Below, piece by piece: positions 52,121 to 60,239 of a stretch of DNA of 64,000 bases. Origin of the DNA: Rhizobium rosettiformans W3 (GTDB lineage: Bacteria; Pseudomonadota; Alphaproteobacteria; Rhizobiales; Rhizobiaceae); assembly GCF_004912135.1 (NCBI RefSeq), contig NZ_STGU01000002.1, positions 310,001 to 374,000 on the forward strand, given 5' to 3'. Below the pieces are notes generated by a model. The model saw only the letters and a program-made list of their open reading frames with translations, was not told where the DNA came from and did no database searches. The stretch's first letter is position 1, and every line of letters starts with the position of its first letter. Both the position numbers and the translations under genes were made by a program.

Positions 52121-53098
52121 GTGTGGGTGCACGACTATATGAAATCGAATCAGGATGCCAGCCAGGAGCGGTGGTTCCACCGCAATCGCATGTGGCTCGT
52201 GACCGCCGCGACACTGATCGCCTATGTGGCTTTTCTTGAGGTGGCCTTCGGCATCCGTGCCCTGGCCTCCGAGCTGTCTGCGATCGGCATCGCGCCGCTT
52301 TTGACCGCGCTGATCCTGCTGGTCGCAACCTATGTCGTGCGCTGCTGGCGCGTCGCGGATTATTTTCCGCGCGAAACTGAAGGCCGGTTCCGTCGCCTGC
52401 TGAGACTGACGCTCGTTCACAACCTTCTCAACATCATGCTGCCGCTGCGCTCGGGCGAGGCCAGCTTTCCGCTTCTGATGCGCTCGGAGTTCGGCATGCC
52501 CCTTGCGCGCGCAACGGCTGCCCTGCTGGTCATGCGCCTCCTGGACCTCCATGCGCTGCTGGCCGCCGCCGGCATCGGTCTCGTCATCGGCAAAGACTGG
52601 GCCCTCCCAGCGCTTCTTCTCTGGCTCGCCTTCCTGCTGGCGCCGATCCCGATTTTTGCTCTGAAGGGGCCAATCCTGAAGCTTTCTGCCCGCCTGCCGA
52701 AACGTCTGCAGACCCTGGTCGACGAAATCGAAAACGGATTGCCGGCAAGCCCTGTCGCCTTCCTGCGTGCCTGGGGCGCGACGCTTCTCAACTGGGGTGT
52801 GAAGGTCGTGGTCCTGGCCTGGGTGCTGCGCCTGATGGACGTGGCGCCGATCGCCGCAAGCTTCGGCGGGGCGCTCGGCGGCGAACTCTCGTCGGTGCTA
52901 CCGGTGCATGCGCCGGGCGGCGTCGGCACCTATCCCGCCGGCATCGTCGCCGGGACCCTGTCCTTCGGCGCCGATGCTTCTTCTGCTGCCCTGGCTCAGA
53001 TCGGCAAGGCGGCCGTCAACGCCCACCTTCTGATCCTGATATCGGCCTTCGTGGGGACCGGGCTCGCCGTCCTGATTGCGCCGTCGAAAAAGTTATGA
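52121..53098 (+). CDS. LPG synthase TM-region/UPF0104 flippase-like membrane protein
   Basis: Membrane protein of 325 residues (or 319 from ATG 52139) with seven or eight hydrophobic segments, of the lysylphosphatidylglycerol synthase TM-region family without the synthetase domain. Conserved sequence RLLRLTLVHNLLNIMLPLRSGEASFPLLM is its signature. Members are thought to move lipids or polyprenyl-linked sugars. It stands divergent from the two glycosyltransferase genes, suggesting a joint role in lipid-linked sugar export (inference). Its start is uncertain (GTG 52121 or ATG 52139). Confidence 0.8.
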   Translation: MWVHDYMKSNQDASQERWFHRNRMWLVTAATLIAYVAFLEVAFGIRALASELSAIGIAPLLTALILLVATYVVRCWRVADYFPRETEGRFRRLLRLTLVHNLLNIMLPLRSGEASFPLLMRSEFGMPLARATAALLVMRLLDLHALLAAAGIGLVIGKDWALPALLLWLAFLLAPIPIFALKGPILKLSARLPKRLQTLVDEIENGLPASPVAFLRAWGATLLNWGVKVVVLAWVLRLMDVAPIAASFGGALGGELSSVLPVHAPGGVGTYPAGIVAGTLSFGADASSAALAQIGKAAVNAHLLILISAFVGTGLAVLIAPSKKL

Positions 53099-53148
53099 CC
53101 GTGAATTCGCAGTTGTAACCTCGCATTCGAGTCTGTTTCGTGTTTCGA

Positions 53149-54033
53149 TCACTCTCGCAATGCCGATATCAGCGCGCGCAGCGCCGGCGGAGATTGGCGT
53201 CGGCTGGGGTGGTAAAGGTGGAGACCGGGAAAGGGCACGCACCATCGATCCAGCACCTGGATCAGGCGACCATCGGCGATCTCCTCAACGACTTCCTCTT
53301 CCATCATATAGCCGAGTGCCGCACCGGCGCGGACGGCCGCGGCCATCAGAGGACCGTCATTGGCGACGAACTGGACGGTCGGTCGGATCTGAAATTCGCG
53401 GCCGGCTTCCTCCAGATCCCAGGGCATAATGGCGCCGGATTTCAACCGGAAACCAACGCAGACATGATCATGCAGATCTGACGGCACGCGCGGCTGCGGG
53501 TACCGGTCGAAATAACTCGGCGTGCCCACGATGACAGCTCTCAAGGCGGGGCCGACGGGGATGGCGATCATGTCCTTATCGACTGACATGTGAAATCTGA
53601 TACCCGCATCGAAGCCCGCCGCCACGATGTCGGTGAGACCGTCTTCGACATTGATCTCGACATGCACATCCGGATGAGCCAGCAGGAATGCCGGAAGCTT
53701 GCGGAGTAGGATCGTCTGCGCCGCATAGGTGGACGCGGTGATCTTCACCTTGCCGGAGACACGTTCGCGCCAATGCGCGAGAGCCGCCAGGCCCTCATCG
53801 ATATGGGCGAGTGCAGGAGAGACCGTATCCAGCAATCGCGCACCGGCTTCGGTGGGCGCGACGCTGCGCGTGGTCCGGGCCAGCAGTCGCACATCGAGCC
53901 GCGCCTCGAGATTGCGCATGGCGTGGCTGAGCGCGGAGGCCGAAATGCCGAGCTTCGCAGCGGCGCGCGTAAAGCTGCGTTCCTGGGCCACCGTGGCGAA
54001 GGCAAGCAGATCGTTGAGGTCGTTGCGTTCCAT
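53149..54033 (-). CDS. LysR-family transcriptional regulator
   Basis: 294 residues. The N-terminal MERNDLNDLLAFATVAQERSFTRAAAKLGISASALSHAMRNLEARLDVRLL is the LysR helix-turn-helix; a LysR substrate-binding domain follows. The divergent aldo-keto reductase gene is the obvious candidate target, with GCACGTGC at 54053-54060 between them. The ATG follows AGGA with almost no spacing; the longer upstream frame is not supported. Inducer unknown. Confidence 0.9.
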   Translation of the reverse strand: MERNDLNDLLAFATVAQERSFTRAAAKLGISASALSHAMRNLEARLDVRLLARTTRSVAPTEAGARLLDTVSPALAHIDEGLAALAHWRERVSGKVKITASTYAAQTILLRKLPAFLLAHPDVHVEINVEDGLTDIVAAGFDAGIRFHMSVDKDMIAIPVGPALRAVIVGTPSYFDRYPQPRVPSDLHDHVCVGFRLKSGAIMPWDLEEAGREFQIRPTVQFVANDGPLMAAAVRAGAALGYMMEEEVVEEIADGRLIQVLDRWCVPFPGLHLYHPSRRQSPPALRALISALRE

Positions 54034-54131
54034 TCCTGAATTTTGTTCACAAGCACGTGCGATCGGCAAGCGGTAATCCTCACGGGGATGCCGGTTTATC
54101 TCTTGGTGAACGCAAACCATGGAGCTTCAAC

Positions 54132-55235
54132 ATGAACCTTAGAGATTTTCGCACGCTGGGTCGTTCGGGCCTGATCGTTAGTCCGCTGGCTCTGGGGACC
54201 ATGACCTTCGGCGCCGAGCGTTGGGGTGCAGGGGAGAAGGTATCGAGAGAGCTGTTCGATACCTATGTCGCGGCCGGAGGTAATTTTCTCGATACAGCCG
54301 ACATCTATTCCGGAGGGCACAGCGAAGAAATGCTGGGTCGGTTCGTTGTCGACAGCGGTCTGCGCGACCGTCTGGTCATTGCAACCAAATCCGGGTTTCC
54401 CCGTGGCCAGGGCACGCCGCTCTGGGGCGGCAACGGAGCCAAGAATATCCGGCTGGGCATCGAGGGCTCGTTGACGCGGCTGAAGACCGATTACATCGAC
54501 ATGTACTGGATGCATGTCTGGGATCAGGTGACGCCGGCGGAAGACGTTCTGGAAACGCTCACCCGGGCCGTGCGCGCCGGCAAGATCCTGCATTATGGCT
54601 TCTCCAACACACCCGCCTGGTATGTCGCAAAGGTGGCGACGCTCGCGGCCGCCCATGGCCTGCCGGCCCCGATCGGTCTGCAATACGGCCATTCGCTGAT
54701 CGAGCGTGGCGTCGAACTGGAAATCTTGCCGGCGGCAGCCGAATTCGGCATGGGCCTCGTGCCCTGGAGCCCGCTGGCTTTCGGTCTGCTTACCGGCAAA
54801 TACGACCGCCGTATGCTGGAGCACGCAAACCGGCCAACAGAACTGCCCGACAGCGGTGCGAAGAGCGCCGAGAGCGAAAGTGACGGCCGGCTGAACGGGG
54901 ATAACCCCTATGGCGGCATGCTGTTCACCGCGCGCAATTTCGCGATCGTCGATGTGGTGAAGGAGGTGGCCGCTGAACTCGGCCGGTCTCCGGCGGAAGT
55001 CGCGCTTGCCTGGGTCACCGGACGCAAGGGGGTCTCATCGGTACTTGTGGGTGCCAGCCGCGTCGAGCAATTGACCCAGAACATGGCCTCGCTCGACATC
55101 ATCCTCGACGCGGATCAACTGCTCAGGCTCGATGAGGTGAGCGCGCTGCCGCTGCTCAATCCCTACTTCATCTTCAAGATGCCCTCCGAAGCTCTCTTCG
55201 GGGGGGCCAGAGTGACTTCCTGGCAAGGGGCCTGA
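54132..55235 (+). CDS. Aldo/keto reductase
   Basis: NADPH-dependent TIM-barrel oxidoreductase of 367 residues (AKR superfamily). The catalytic tetrad is visible: Asp and Tyr in DTADIYSGGHSEEMLG, Lys in ATKSGF, and His in YWMHVWDQV. GFSNTP and PWSPLAFGLLTGKY are also typical. GGAG precedes the ATG by eight bases. The divergent LysR gene may regulate it. It ends at a terminator shared with amn. Confidence 0.92.
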   Translation: MNLRDFRTLGRSGLIVSPLALGTMTFGAERWGAGEKVSRELFDTYVAAGGNFLDTADIYSGGHSEEMLGRFVVDSGLRDRLVIATKSGFPRGQGTPLWGGNGAKNIRLGIEGSLTRLKTDYIDMYWMHVWDQVTPAEDVLETLTRAVRAGKILHYGFSNTPAWYVAKVATLAAAHGLPAPIGLQYGHSLIERGVELEILPAAAEFGMGLVPWSPLAFGLLTGKYDRRMLEHANRPTELPDSGAKSAESESDGRLNGDNPYGGMLFTARNFAIVDVVKEVAAELGRSPAEVALAWVTGRKGVSSVLVGASRVEQLTQNMASLDIILDADQLLRLDEVSALPLLNPYFIFKMPSEALFGGARVTSWQGA

Positions 55236-55239
55236 ACGA

Positions 55240-55268
55240 AAGCGGGCGGCTTATGGGCCGCCCGCTTG
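55240..55268. terminator. Shared terminator between convergent AKR and amn genes
   Basis: AAGCGGGCGGC and GCCGCCCGCTT form a perfect eleven-pair stem with a six-base loop. It lies five bases after the aldo-keto reductase stop and seven before the end of amn. Confidence 0.8.
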
Positions 55269-55274
55269 ATCTTG

Positions 55275-56777
55275 TCATTGAAACGCCGTCTCGAAGAAGC
55301 TTCGAAGTTTGCGCGAATGCAGCGCCTCGGTCGGCATGGCGCCGAGCTTTTCCAGCGCCCGGATGCCGATCTGCAGATGCTGGCTGACCTGGGTCTTGTA
55401 GAAGGCCGTCGCCATGCCCGGCAGCTTCAATTCGCCATGCAGCGGCTTGTCGGAAACGCAGAGCAGCGTTCCATAGGGCACGCGGAAGCGGAAGCCGTTG
55501 GCGGCGATCGTGGCCGACTCCATGTCGAGCGCGATGGCGCGGGCCTGGGAAAGCCGCTTGACCGGACCGCGCTGGTCGCGCAGTTCCCAGTTGCGGTTGT
55601 CGATGGTCGCGACCGTGCCGGTGCGCATGATGCGCTTGAGCTCGAAACCTTCGTAGCCAGTGATCTCCTCGACCGCATCTTCGAGCGCCAGCTGCACTTC
55701 CGAGAGCGCCGGGATCGGCACCCAGACGGGCAGGTCGTCGTCGAGAACATGGTCTTCGCGCATATAGGCATGCGCCAGCACGTAGTCGCCGAGCCGCTGG
55801 CTGTTGCGAAGCCCGGCGCAATGGCCGAGCATCAGCCAGGCATGCGGCCGCAGCACCGCGATGTGGTCGGTAATCGTCTTGGCATTTGATGGTCCGACGC
55901 CGATATTGACCATGGTGATGCCGCCATGGCCCTTCTTCTTCAGATGATAGGCCGGCATTTGCGGCAGGCGGCCGAGCGCCACACCTTCGGTCGGCTCGGA
56001 ATGGCCCGACGGTGTCAGGATATTGCCGGGCTCAACGAAGGCCGTGTATTCGCTGCCGCCTTCGGCCATCAGCTTGCGGGCATAGGCGCAGAACTCGTCC
56101 ACGTAGAACTGGTAGTTCGTGAACAGCACGAAGTTCTGGAAATGATTGGCGCCCGTTGCCGTGTAGTGCGACAGGCGCGCCAGCGAATAGTCGATGCGCT
56201 GCGCCGTGAACGGGGCGAGCGGATGCGGTTCTCCGGGCAGGGGCTCGTATTCGCCATTAGCAATCTCGTCATCCGTGACCGTGAGGTCAGGCGTATCGAA
56301 GATGTCGCGCAGCTGCATGTCGACGAGGCCGCCGGCCGAGGCTTCCACATGAGCGCCTTCCGCGAAGGCGAAATGCAGCGGTATCGGGGTCGAGGATTCG
56401 GAAACCGTGATCGGCACCTGGTGATTGCGCATCAGAAGCGCGAGCTGTTCCTTCAGATAATGGCGGAAGAGCTGCGGGCGGGTGATCGTCGTGGTGTAGA
56501 TACCGGGTGAGGTGACGTGACCGTAGGAAAGGCGGCTGTCGACATGACCGAAGCTCGTCGTTTCGATGCTCACCTGCGGATAGAAGGCGCGGTATCGCCC
56601 TTCGATCGCGCCGCCCTTGGCGAGCGCCGAAAAGGCGTCGATCAGGAAAGTGGTGTTGCGATCATAAAGCTCGGTCAGAGCGTCAACCGCGGCTGTGGCG
56701 TCGGTAAACACCTGCGGCTGGAAAGGCTCGGGGCTGATGGAGTTCTGCGGTGCTGGGGACAAGATTCGTGTGTTCAT
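55275..56777 (-). CDS. amn: AMP nucleosidase
   Basis: Cytosolic enzyme that splits AMP into adenine and ribose 5-phosphate, used in adenine salvage and AMP control. At 500 residues it has the length and two-domain form of Amn: an N-terminal AMP nucleosidase domain and a C-terminal phosphorylase-like domain with GHCAGLRNSQRLGDYVLAHAYMRED and ALDMESATIAANGFRFRVP, the segment that binds the base and ribose. It stands alone. Nothing unusual. Confidence 0.94.
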   Translation of the reverse strand: MNTRILSPAPQNSISPEPFQPQVFTDATAAVDALTELYDRNTTFLIDAFSALAKGGAIEGRYRAFYPQVSIETTSFGHVDSRLSYGHVTSPGIYTTTITRPQLFRHYLKEQLALLMRNHQVPITVSESSTPIPLHFAFAEGAHVEASAGGLVDMQLRDIFDTPDLTVTDDEIANGEYEPLPGEPHPLAPFTAQRIDYSLARLSHYTATGANHFQNFVLFTNYQFYVDEFCAYARKLMAEGGSEYTAFVEPGNILTPSGHSEPTEGVALGRLPQMPAYHLKKKGHGGITMVNIGVGPSNAKTITDHIAVLRPHAWLMLGHCAGLRNSQRLGDYVLAHAYMREDHVLDDDLPVWVPIPALSEVQLALEDAVEEITGYEGFELKRIMRTGTVATIDNRNWELRDQRGPVKRLSQARAIALDMESATIAANGFRFRVPYGTLLCVSDKPLHGELKLPGMATAFYKTQVSQHLQIGIRALEKLGAMPTEALHSRKLRSFFETAFQ

Positions 56778-56877
56778 GACGCATTATAGGAAACGAAACT
56801 TGACAAGCAAACGACGTCGGCGATCGAGCGACAAGATTTCTTTGGGGGCCTATAGGCTGCTCTGCGTCAGCAGAAAC

Positions 56878-57048
56878 TCAGAAGCTCGGACGGCAGCTGT
56901 TGAGGCCGGTCGGCGCGCAGCTCGCCACGAGGCCCGAGGAGAGGTGCCGGACGGTTGGCTGGTTGTTGACGACGAGTTGGGCAAACATGAAGGCAAAGAG
57001 TGCCATGCTCAGGGAGATGATGGTGAAACGCCGTGCCAGCTTGGCCAT
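56878..57048 (-). CDS. Small single-span or secreted protein, 56 residues
   Basis: Frame from ATG 57048, with AAAGGAG seven bases upstream. It begins MAKLARRFTIISLSMALFAF, continues MFAQLVVNNQ and ends APTGLNSCRPSF. Residues 8-27 are a hydrophobic segment flanked by positive charges on the inside, so it is either an inner-membrane anchor or an uncleaved signal. Two Cys lie near the C-terminus (VASCAPTGLNSC), which could pair as a disulfide in the periplasm. The strong site and sensible topology support a real gene. Confidence 0.6.
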   Translation of the reverse strand: MAKLARRFTIISLSMALFAFMFAQLVVNNQPTVRHLSSGLVASCAPTGLNSCRPSF

Positions 57049-57304
57049 GTCCTTGCTCCTTTCCGATCCGATGGAAAGGTTTTAGCGCCGCGGCGCTGAA
57101 CGTGATCTGAGACCTCAGTTCATCTGGCATTCAGAAGGGTTAACCGCTCCGAGCCAAACCCACGTCTGTCCTTGTTTTCTCGATCGGGATCGGGATAACA
57201 TCTCCTCGGCGGGCATCGTCTCGCCAGTCTTTCCCGCCGGGCCTCATTCGCGACTGCTGCACCGTCAGCGTCGGAAGGGCAGTCCCGGCAACTGGTGTTT
57301 TCCC

Positions 57305-57682
57305 ATGACTGATACAAATGAAGTTCCGCTCCGGTTTGGCCGTATCGCGGCGACCTTGCCGGTGAAGGATATCGAACGCGCCAAGGCGTTCTACTGGGAT
57401 CTGCTCGGTTACAAACCGGTCTTCGAAAACGGCGATCCCGTAGGCTTCGTCATTCTGGAGCGCGACTCGGCCGAACTTCACCTGACGCTTCAGAAGAGCC
57501 ACAAGGCGGCCGACTTCAACATCGCCCACATGATGGTCGAGGGCATCGACCAGCTTCATGCGCTCGTGCAACAGCGTGGCCTGAAGGTCGTCAAGCGCCT
57601 GCAGGACAAGGACTACGGTCTGCGCGCCTTCGTGTTCGAGGATCCGGACGGCAATCGCATCGACGTCGGTCAGCGTCTCTGA
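57305..57682 (+). CDS. Glyoxalase/VOC-fold protein
   Basis: 125-residue vicinal-oxygen-chelate protein. ATLPVKDIERAKAFYWDLLGYKPVFENGDPVGFVIL is the first beta-alpha-beta unit; HLTLQ, AHMMVEGID and FVFEDPDGNRIDVGQ complete the fold. The Glu/His pattern resembles bleomycin-resistance/glyoxalase proteins of unclear substrate. A strong terminator follows. Alone in its unit. Confidence 0.9.
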   Translation: MTDTNEVPLRFGRIAATLPVKDIERAKAFYWDLLGYKPVFENGDPVGFVILERDSAELHLTLQKSHKAADFNIAHMMVEGIDQLHALVQQRGLKVVKRLQDKDYGLRAFVFEDPDGNRIDVGQRL

Positions 57683-57696
57683 TCGCAGCTTCGAAA

Positions 57697-57735
57697 CAAA
57701 AAGGGGCGCCGGTTTCAGCCGGCGCCCCTTCCTGT
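57697..57735. terminator. Terminator after the VOC gene
   Basis: AAGGGGCGCCGG and CCGGCGCCCCTT form a perfect twelve-pair stem with a six-base loop, flanked by A and T tracts. It separates the VOC gene from the convergent DUF2147 gene. Confidence 0.85.
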
Positions 57736-57752
57736 CTCAATGTCTCGCGGTC

Positions 57753-58088
57753 TTAGAGGCGGGTCCAGGTCTGGCTCTTGCAGAGCACGGCCATGACACA
57801 GCCCTTCATCTTCAGCGAATTGCCGGAAACGGAGCCGGAGCCGGCATAGGTCTTGTCGGTTTCCGGATCGGTGATCTCGCCCTTGTAGCTGTCGCCCGAG
57901 CCGGACATCTTGCCGATCTGCTTGCCAGTGAACTTGCCGCTCTTCAGCGTCACGCAGAAGGCGCCGCCGCAGGGAGCGATCTGGGCCGTGGCGCCGGACG
58001 CGGTCTTCCAGTTGCCTTCGATGGGCTCGGCGGCCTGGGCCGCCATGGCCGAAAGTGCAAGCGCTGCCGCAATGATGATGGAACGCAT
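57753..58088 (-). CDS. Secreted DUF2147 family protein
   Basis: 111-residue exported protein with a signal peptide (IIIAAALALSAMAAQAAEPIEG, cleavage near AQA-AEP). The mature part fits DUF2147: EGNWKTASGATAQIAPCGGAFCVTLKSGKFTGK, then GEITDPETDKTYAGSGSVSG and GCVMAVLCKSQTWTRL. Four Cys are present (two pairs) and probably form disulfides. Function is unknown for the family. GGAGGAG leads to the ATG. The upstream dyad at 58176-58189 links it to the etfQO-type operator (see findings). Confidence 0.88.
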   Translation of the reverse strand: MRSIIIAAALALSAMAAQAAEPIEGNWKTASGATAQIAPCGGAFCVTLKSGKFTGKQIGKMSGSGDSYKGEITDPETDKTYAGSGSVSGNSLKMKGCVMAVLCKSQTWTRL

Positions 58089-58598
58089 GGTCTGATCTCT
58101 CCTCCCGAGATGATGGTTCGCTCCCGTGGCCGGAGACGGTCCTCTCCGCAGCCGGTCCAACGGTTAAGAATTATCTTACGCACACGTAAAGGTAAAAAGC
58201 AATGCGCCCGCAAAACGGAGGCGTGGAAAGCTGCCATTCGCTGGACATCCAGCACTTTTCCAAAATCGCTTCGGAAAACGTGGTGAAGATTCCGTTGATT
58301 TGCCAGCGTGAAGCTTTCGTAAATTTTGAGCGGAATGCCTTGGGTTGCAGGGGATGTGATACTTAACGGAATCCGAAGTTTACGAAGCTTTTGTACTTTG
58401 TTTTCAGCAAATTAAGGATGCATTTTAAGCGACTTTCAAAAGCCCTTTGGCATAGTCGACCCATCAAACGAGCAGGGAAAAACCCCGCCAAACCTGACCC
58501 AAGCGAGAATGACCGGACAAAGAGCCGGCGCCGCTTCGGAAGGGCCCGCAAGGGAAAACAGGGACGACCGAGAAACTAGGCAAACAGGGACAAAACCA
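58089..58598. other. 510-base intergenic region, AT-rich, with several dyads
   Basis: Between the DUF2147 and SEL1 genes. I find no supported gene. It contains the TTACG dyad, GCTGGA-CA-TCCAGC at 58240-58253, a TTTTCC/GGAAAA hairpin at 58256-58279, and arms AAGCTT-T-CGTAAA (58311-58323) and TTTACG-AAGCTT (58379-58390). An unannotated small RNA or a complex promoter is possible (inference). Confidence 0.45.
58176..58189 (-). promoter_or_regulatory. Palindromic operator candidate TTACG-N4-CGTAA
   Basis: On the minus strand it reads TTACGTGTGCGTAA, about 90 bases before the DUF2147 start. It resembles TTACGTTCACGTAA before etfQO, and similarity extends into the following GATA(A)TTC. This suggests a common regulator for the two unlinked genes. 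Confidence 0.5.
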
Positions 58599-58865
58599 AT
58601 GGCACGCTTTGAAATGCACAATTCCGAAAATGCCACGATGGGTGGCGAAACCCGGGCTGACGTCTTCCGCGACATGGGCCTGATGTATGCAACCGGGCGC
58701 GGTTGCCCGGTCGATCTCGTCTCGGCCCACAAATGGCTGAACATCGCTGCGATCAAGGGCTGTGACCGCGCTGCCGAGCTGCGCGCCGATCTCGCCCAGA
58801 CCATGAGCAAGGTCCAACTCGCCGAGGCGCTTCGTGCCGCCCGCGAATGGATGACCATGCACTGA
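58599..58865 (+). CDS. Small SEL1-type repeat protein, 88 residues
   Basis: Short soluble protein with a single SEL1-like repeat: DVFRDMGLMYATGRGCPVDLVSAHKWLNIAAIKG fits the consensus helix-turn-helix with G-x-G-x-x-x-D and A-x-x-W. Two more helices follow (AAELRADLAQTM and KVQLAEALRAAREWM). Proteins of this class usually have many repeats and bind partners; one repeat is unusual and suggests an adaptor. AGGGA precedes the ATG by eight bases. It has a good terminator. Confidence 0.8.
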   Translation: MARFEMHNSENATMGGETRADVFRDMGLMYATGRGCPVDLVSAHKWLNIAAIKGCDRAAELRADLAQTMSKVQLAEALRAAREWMTMH

Positions 58866-58965
58866 TCAATTCCGGCCGCGACCGCGGCAGGAGCTTTCAA
58901 CGACAATAACCCGAGTGGGGAACGTGGCGGGGACCTTTGGACGGGGCCAGGGCCAACACTTCATC

Positions 58966-59007
58966 AAGACCGCGACCGGCAGGAACAAGGCCGGCGCGGT
59001 CTTTTTC
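58966..59007 (+). terminator. Terminator after the SEL1-type gene
   Basis: AAGACCGCG and CGCGGTCTT form the outer stem, continued inward by CCGGC/GCCGG around a bulged A, and are followed by TTTTTC. It lies about 100 bases after the stop. Confidence 0.75.
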
Positions 59008-59019
59008 ATTGGGCCACGG

Positions 59020-60132
59020 TCAGCCGATCGCCTTCAGCACCTTCGGCAGCGCCGCTTCGAAGAGGTCGAGATCGGCGGGTAGACCGGTGGAGACGCGGAT
59101 GCAACGGTTGAGCGGAGCGACGCCCGGCATGCGGATGAAGACGCCATGCTCCATCAGACCATCGACGATCGCACGGGCATAGACACCGTCTCGCCCGGCA
59201 TCGATGGCGACGAAATTGGTGGCCGAGGGCAGGGGTGTCAGCCCGTTTGCCTCGGCGATGCCCGCAATCCGTTCGCGCGCAGCCTTGATCCGCCCGACGA
59301 CGTCCACGAGGTAGGCCTTATCGGCAAGCGCGGCCAATGCCGCTTCGGTGGACAGGCGCGGCATGCCGAAATGGTTGCGGATCTTGTCGAAGGCCGAAAC
59401 GGTCCCGGGCGTGCCGATGCCATAGCCGACACGCGCACCGGCCAGACCGTAAGCCTTTGAAAATGTGCGGGTGCGGATCACGTTCGGCAGATCGATCAGC
59501 GCATCGGCGGCGGGGATCGAACCTTCAGGTGCCGTTTCGCTGTAGGCTTCGTCAAGGACGAGAAGCGTGGTCGGGGGCAGGGCGCGGGCGAAGGCGATGA
59601 CGTCTTGCGCATCCCACCAGCTGCCCATCGGATTGTCGGGATTGGCGAAATAGACGAGCGGCGCATCTTCCTGGCGCACCAGCGCCAGAAGCGCGTCGAG
59701 ATCCTCGCGGTCGTCCCGGTAGGGTGCCGTGACGAGGCGTCCACCGAAACCGTTCACATGGAAGTTGAAGGTCGGATAGGCGCCGAGCGAGGTGACGACC
59801 GGCATGCCCGGCTCGATGACGAGACGGACGATCAGGCCGAGCAGATCATCGATGCCTTCGCCAATGACGAAATTCTGCGGCGTGAGGCCCAGATGGGCAG
59901 CAAGCGCACCCTTCAAGGCATGGTTTTCCGGATCGTTGTATTTCCAGATCTCGCCCGACTTTTCGGCGATGGTCGAAAGAACCGAGGGCGCCGGGCCGAA
60001 GCCGCTTTCATTGGCGCCGATACGGGCGCGCACCGCAAGTCCGCGTTGCCGCTCGATGGCTTCGGGGCCGACAAATGGGACGGTTGCGGGAAGGGAGGCG
60101 GCAAGCGGCGTGAAGCGGGAAAATGCGGTCAT
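59020..60132 (-). CDS. Histidinol-phosphate aminotransferase-like PLP enzyme
   Basis: Class I/II aminotransferase of 370 residues similar to HisC: ANESGFGPAPSV near the N-terminus, GEGIDDLLGLIVRLVIEPG, NPDNPMGSW, DEAYSETA and the PLP Lys226 in RTFSKAYGLAGARVGYGI. It matches the HisC/CobD group but stands alone, and rhizobia have several copies, so its substrate could be histidinol phosphate, an aromatic acid or another. No his gene is adjacent. Ends next to the SEL1 terminator. Confidence 0.88.
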   Translation of the reverse strand: MTAFSRFTPLAASLPATVPFVGPEAIERQRGLAVRARIGANESGFGPAPSVLSTIAEKSGEIWKYNDPENHALKGALAAHLGLTPQNFVIGEGIDDLLGLIVRLVIEPGMPVVTSLGAYPTFNFHVNGFGGRLVTAPYRDDREDLDALLALVRQEDAPLVYFANPDNPMGSWWDAQDVIAFARALPPTTLLVLDEAYSETAPEGSIPAADALIDLPNVIRTRTFSKAYGLAGARVGYGIGTPGTVSAFDKIRNHFGMPRLSTEAALAALADKAYLVDVVGRIKAARERIAGIAEANGLTPLPSATNFVAIDAGRDGVYARAIVDGLMEHGVFIRMPGVAPLNRCIRVSTGLPADLDLFEAALPKVLKAIG

Positions 60133-60239
60133 TGCGAAGCGGGTTCCGGCAGATCGATGTCGATCTGCTCACAATAAGAAGCGCAGCTTCTGACGCAAGG
60201 CCGGATCCGCCGTGAACGGATCGGTGAAGATCGATTGTC

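Noticed and set aside
54053..54060. GCACGTGC as a LysR operator
   Set aside because: Short palindromes of eight bases are common at this GC content, and no T-N11-A box is convincing nearby.
58391..58579. Basic 62-codon plus-strand frame before the SEL1 gene
   Set aside because: Arg/Lys-rich low-complexity product without ribosome site, in an apparently regulatory region.
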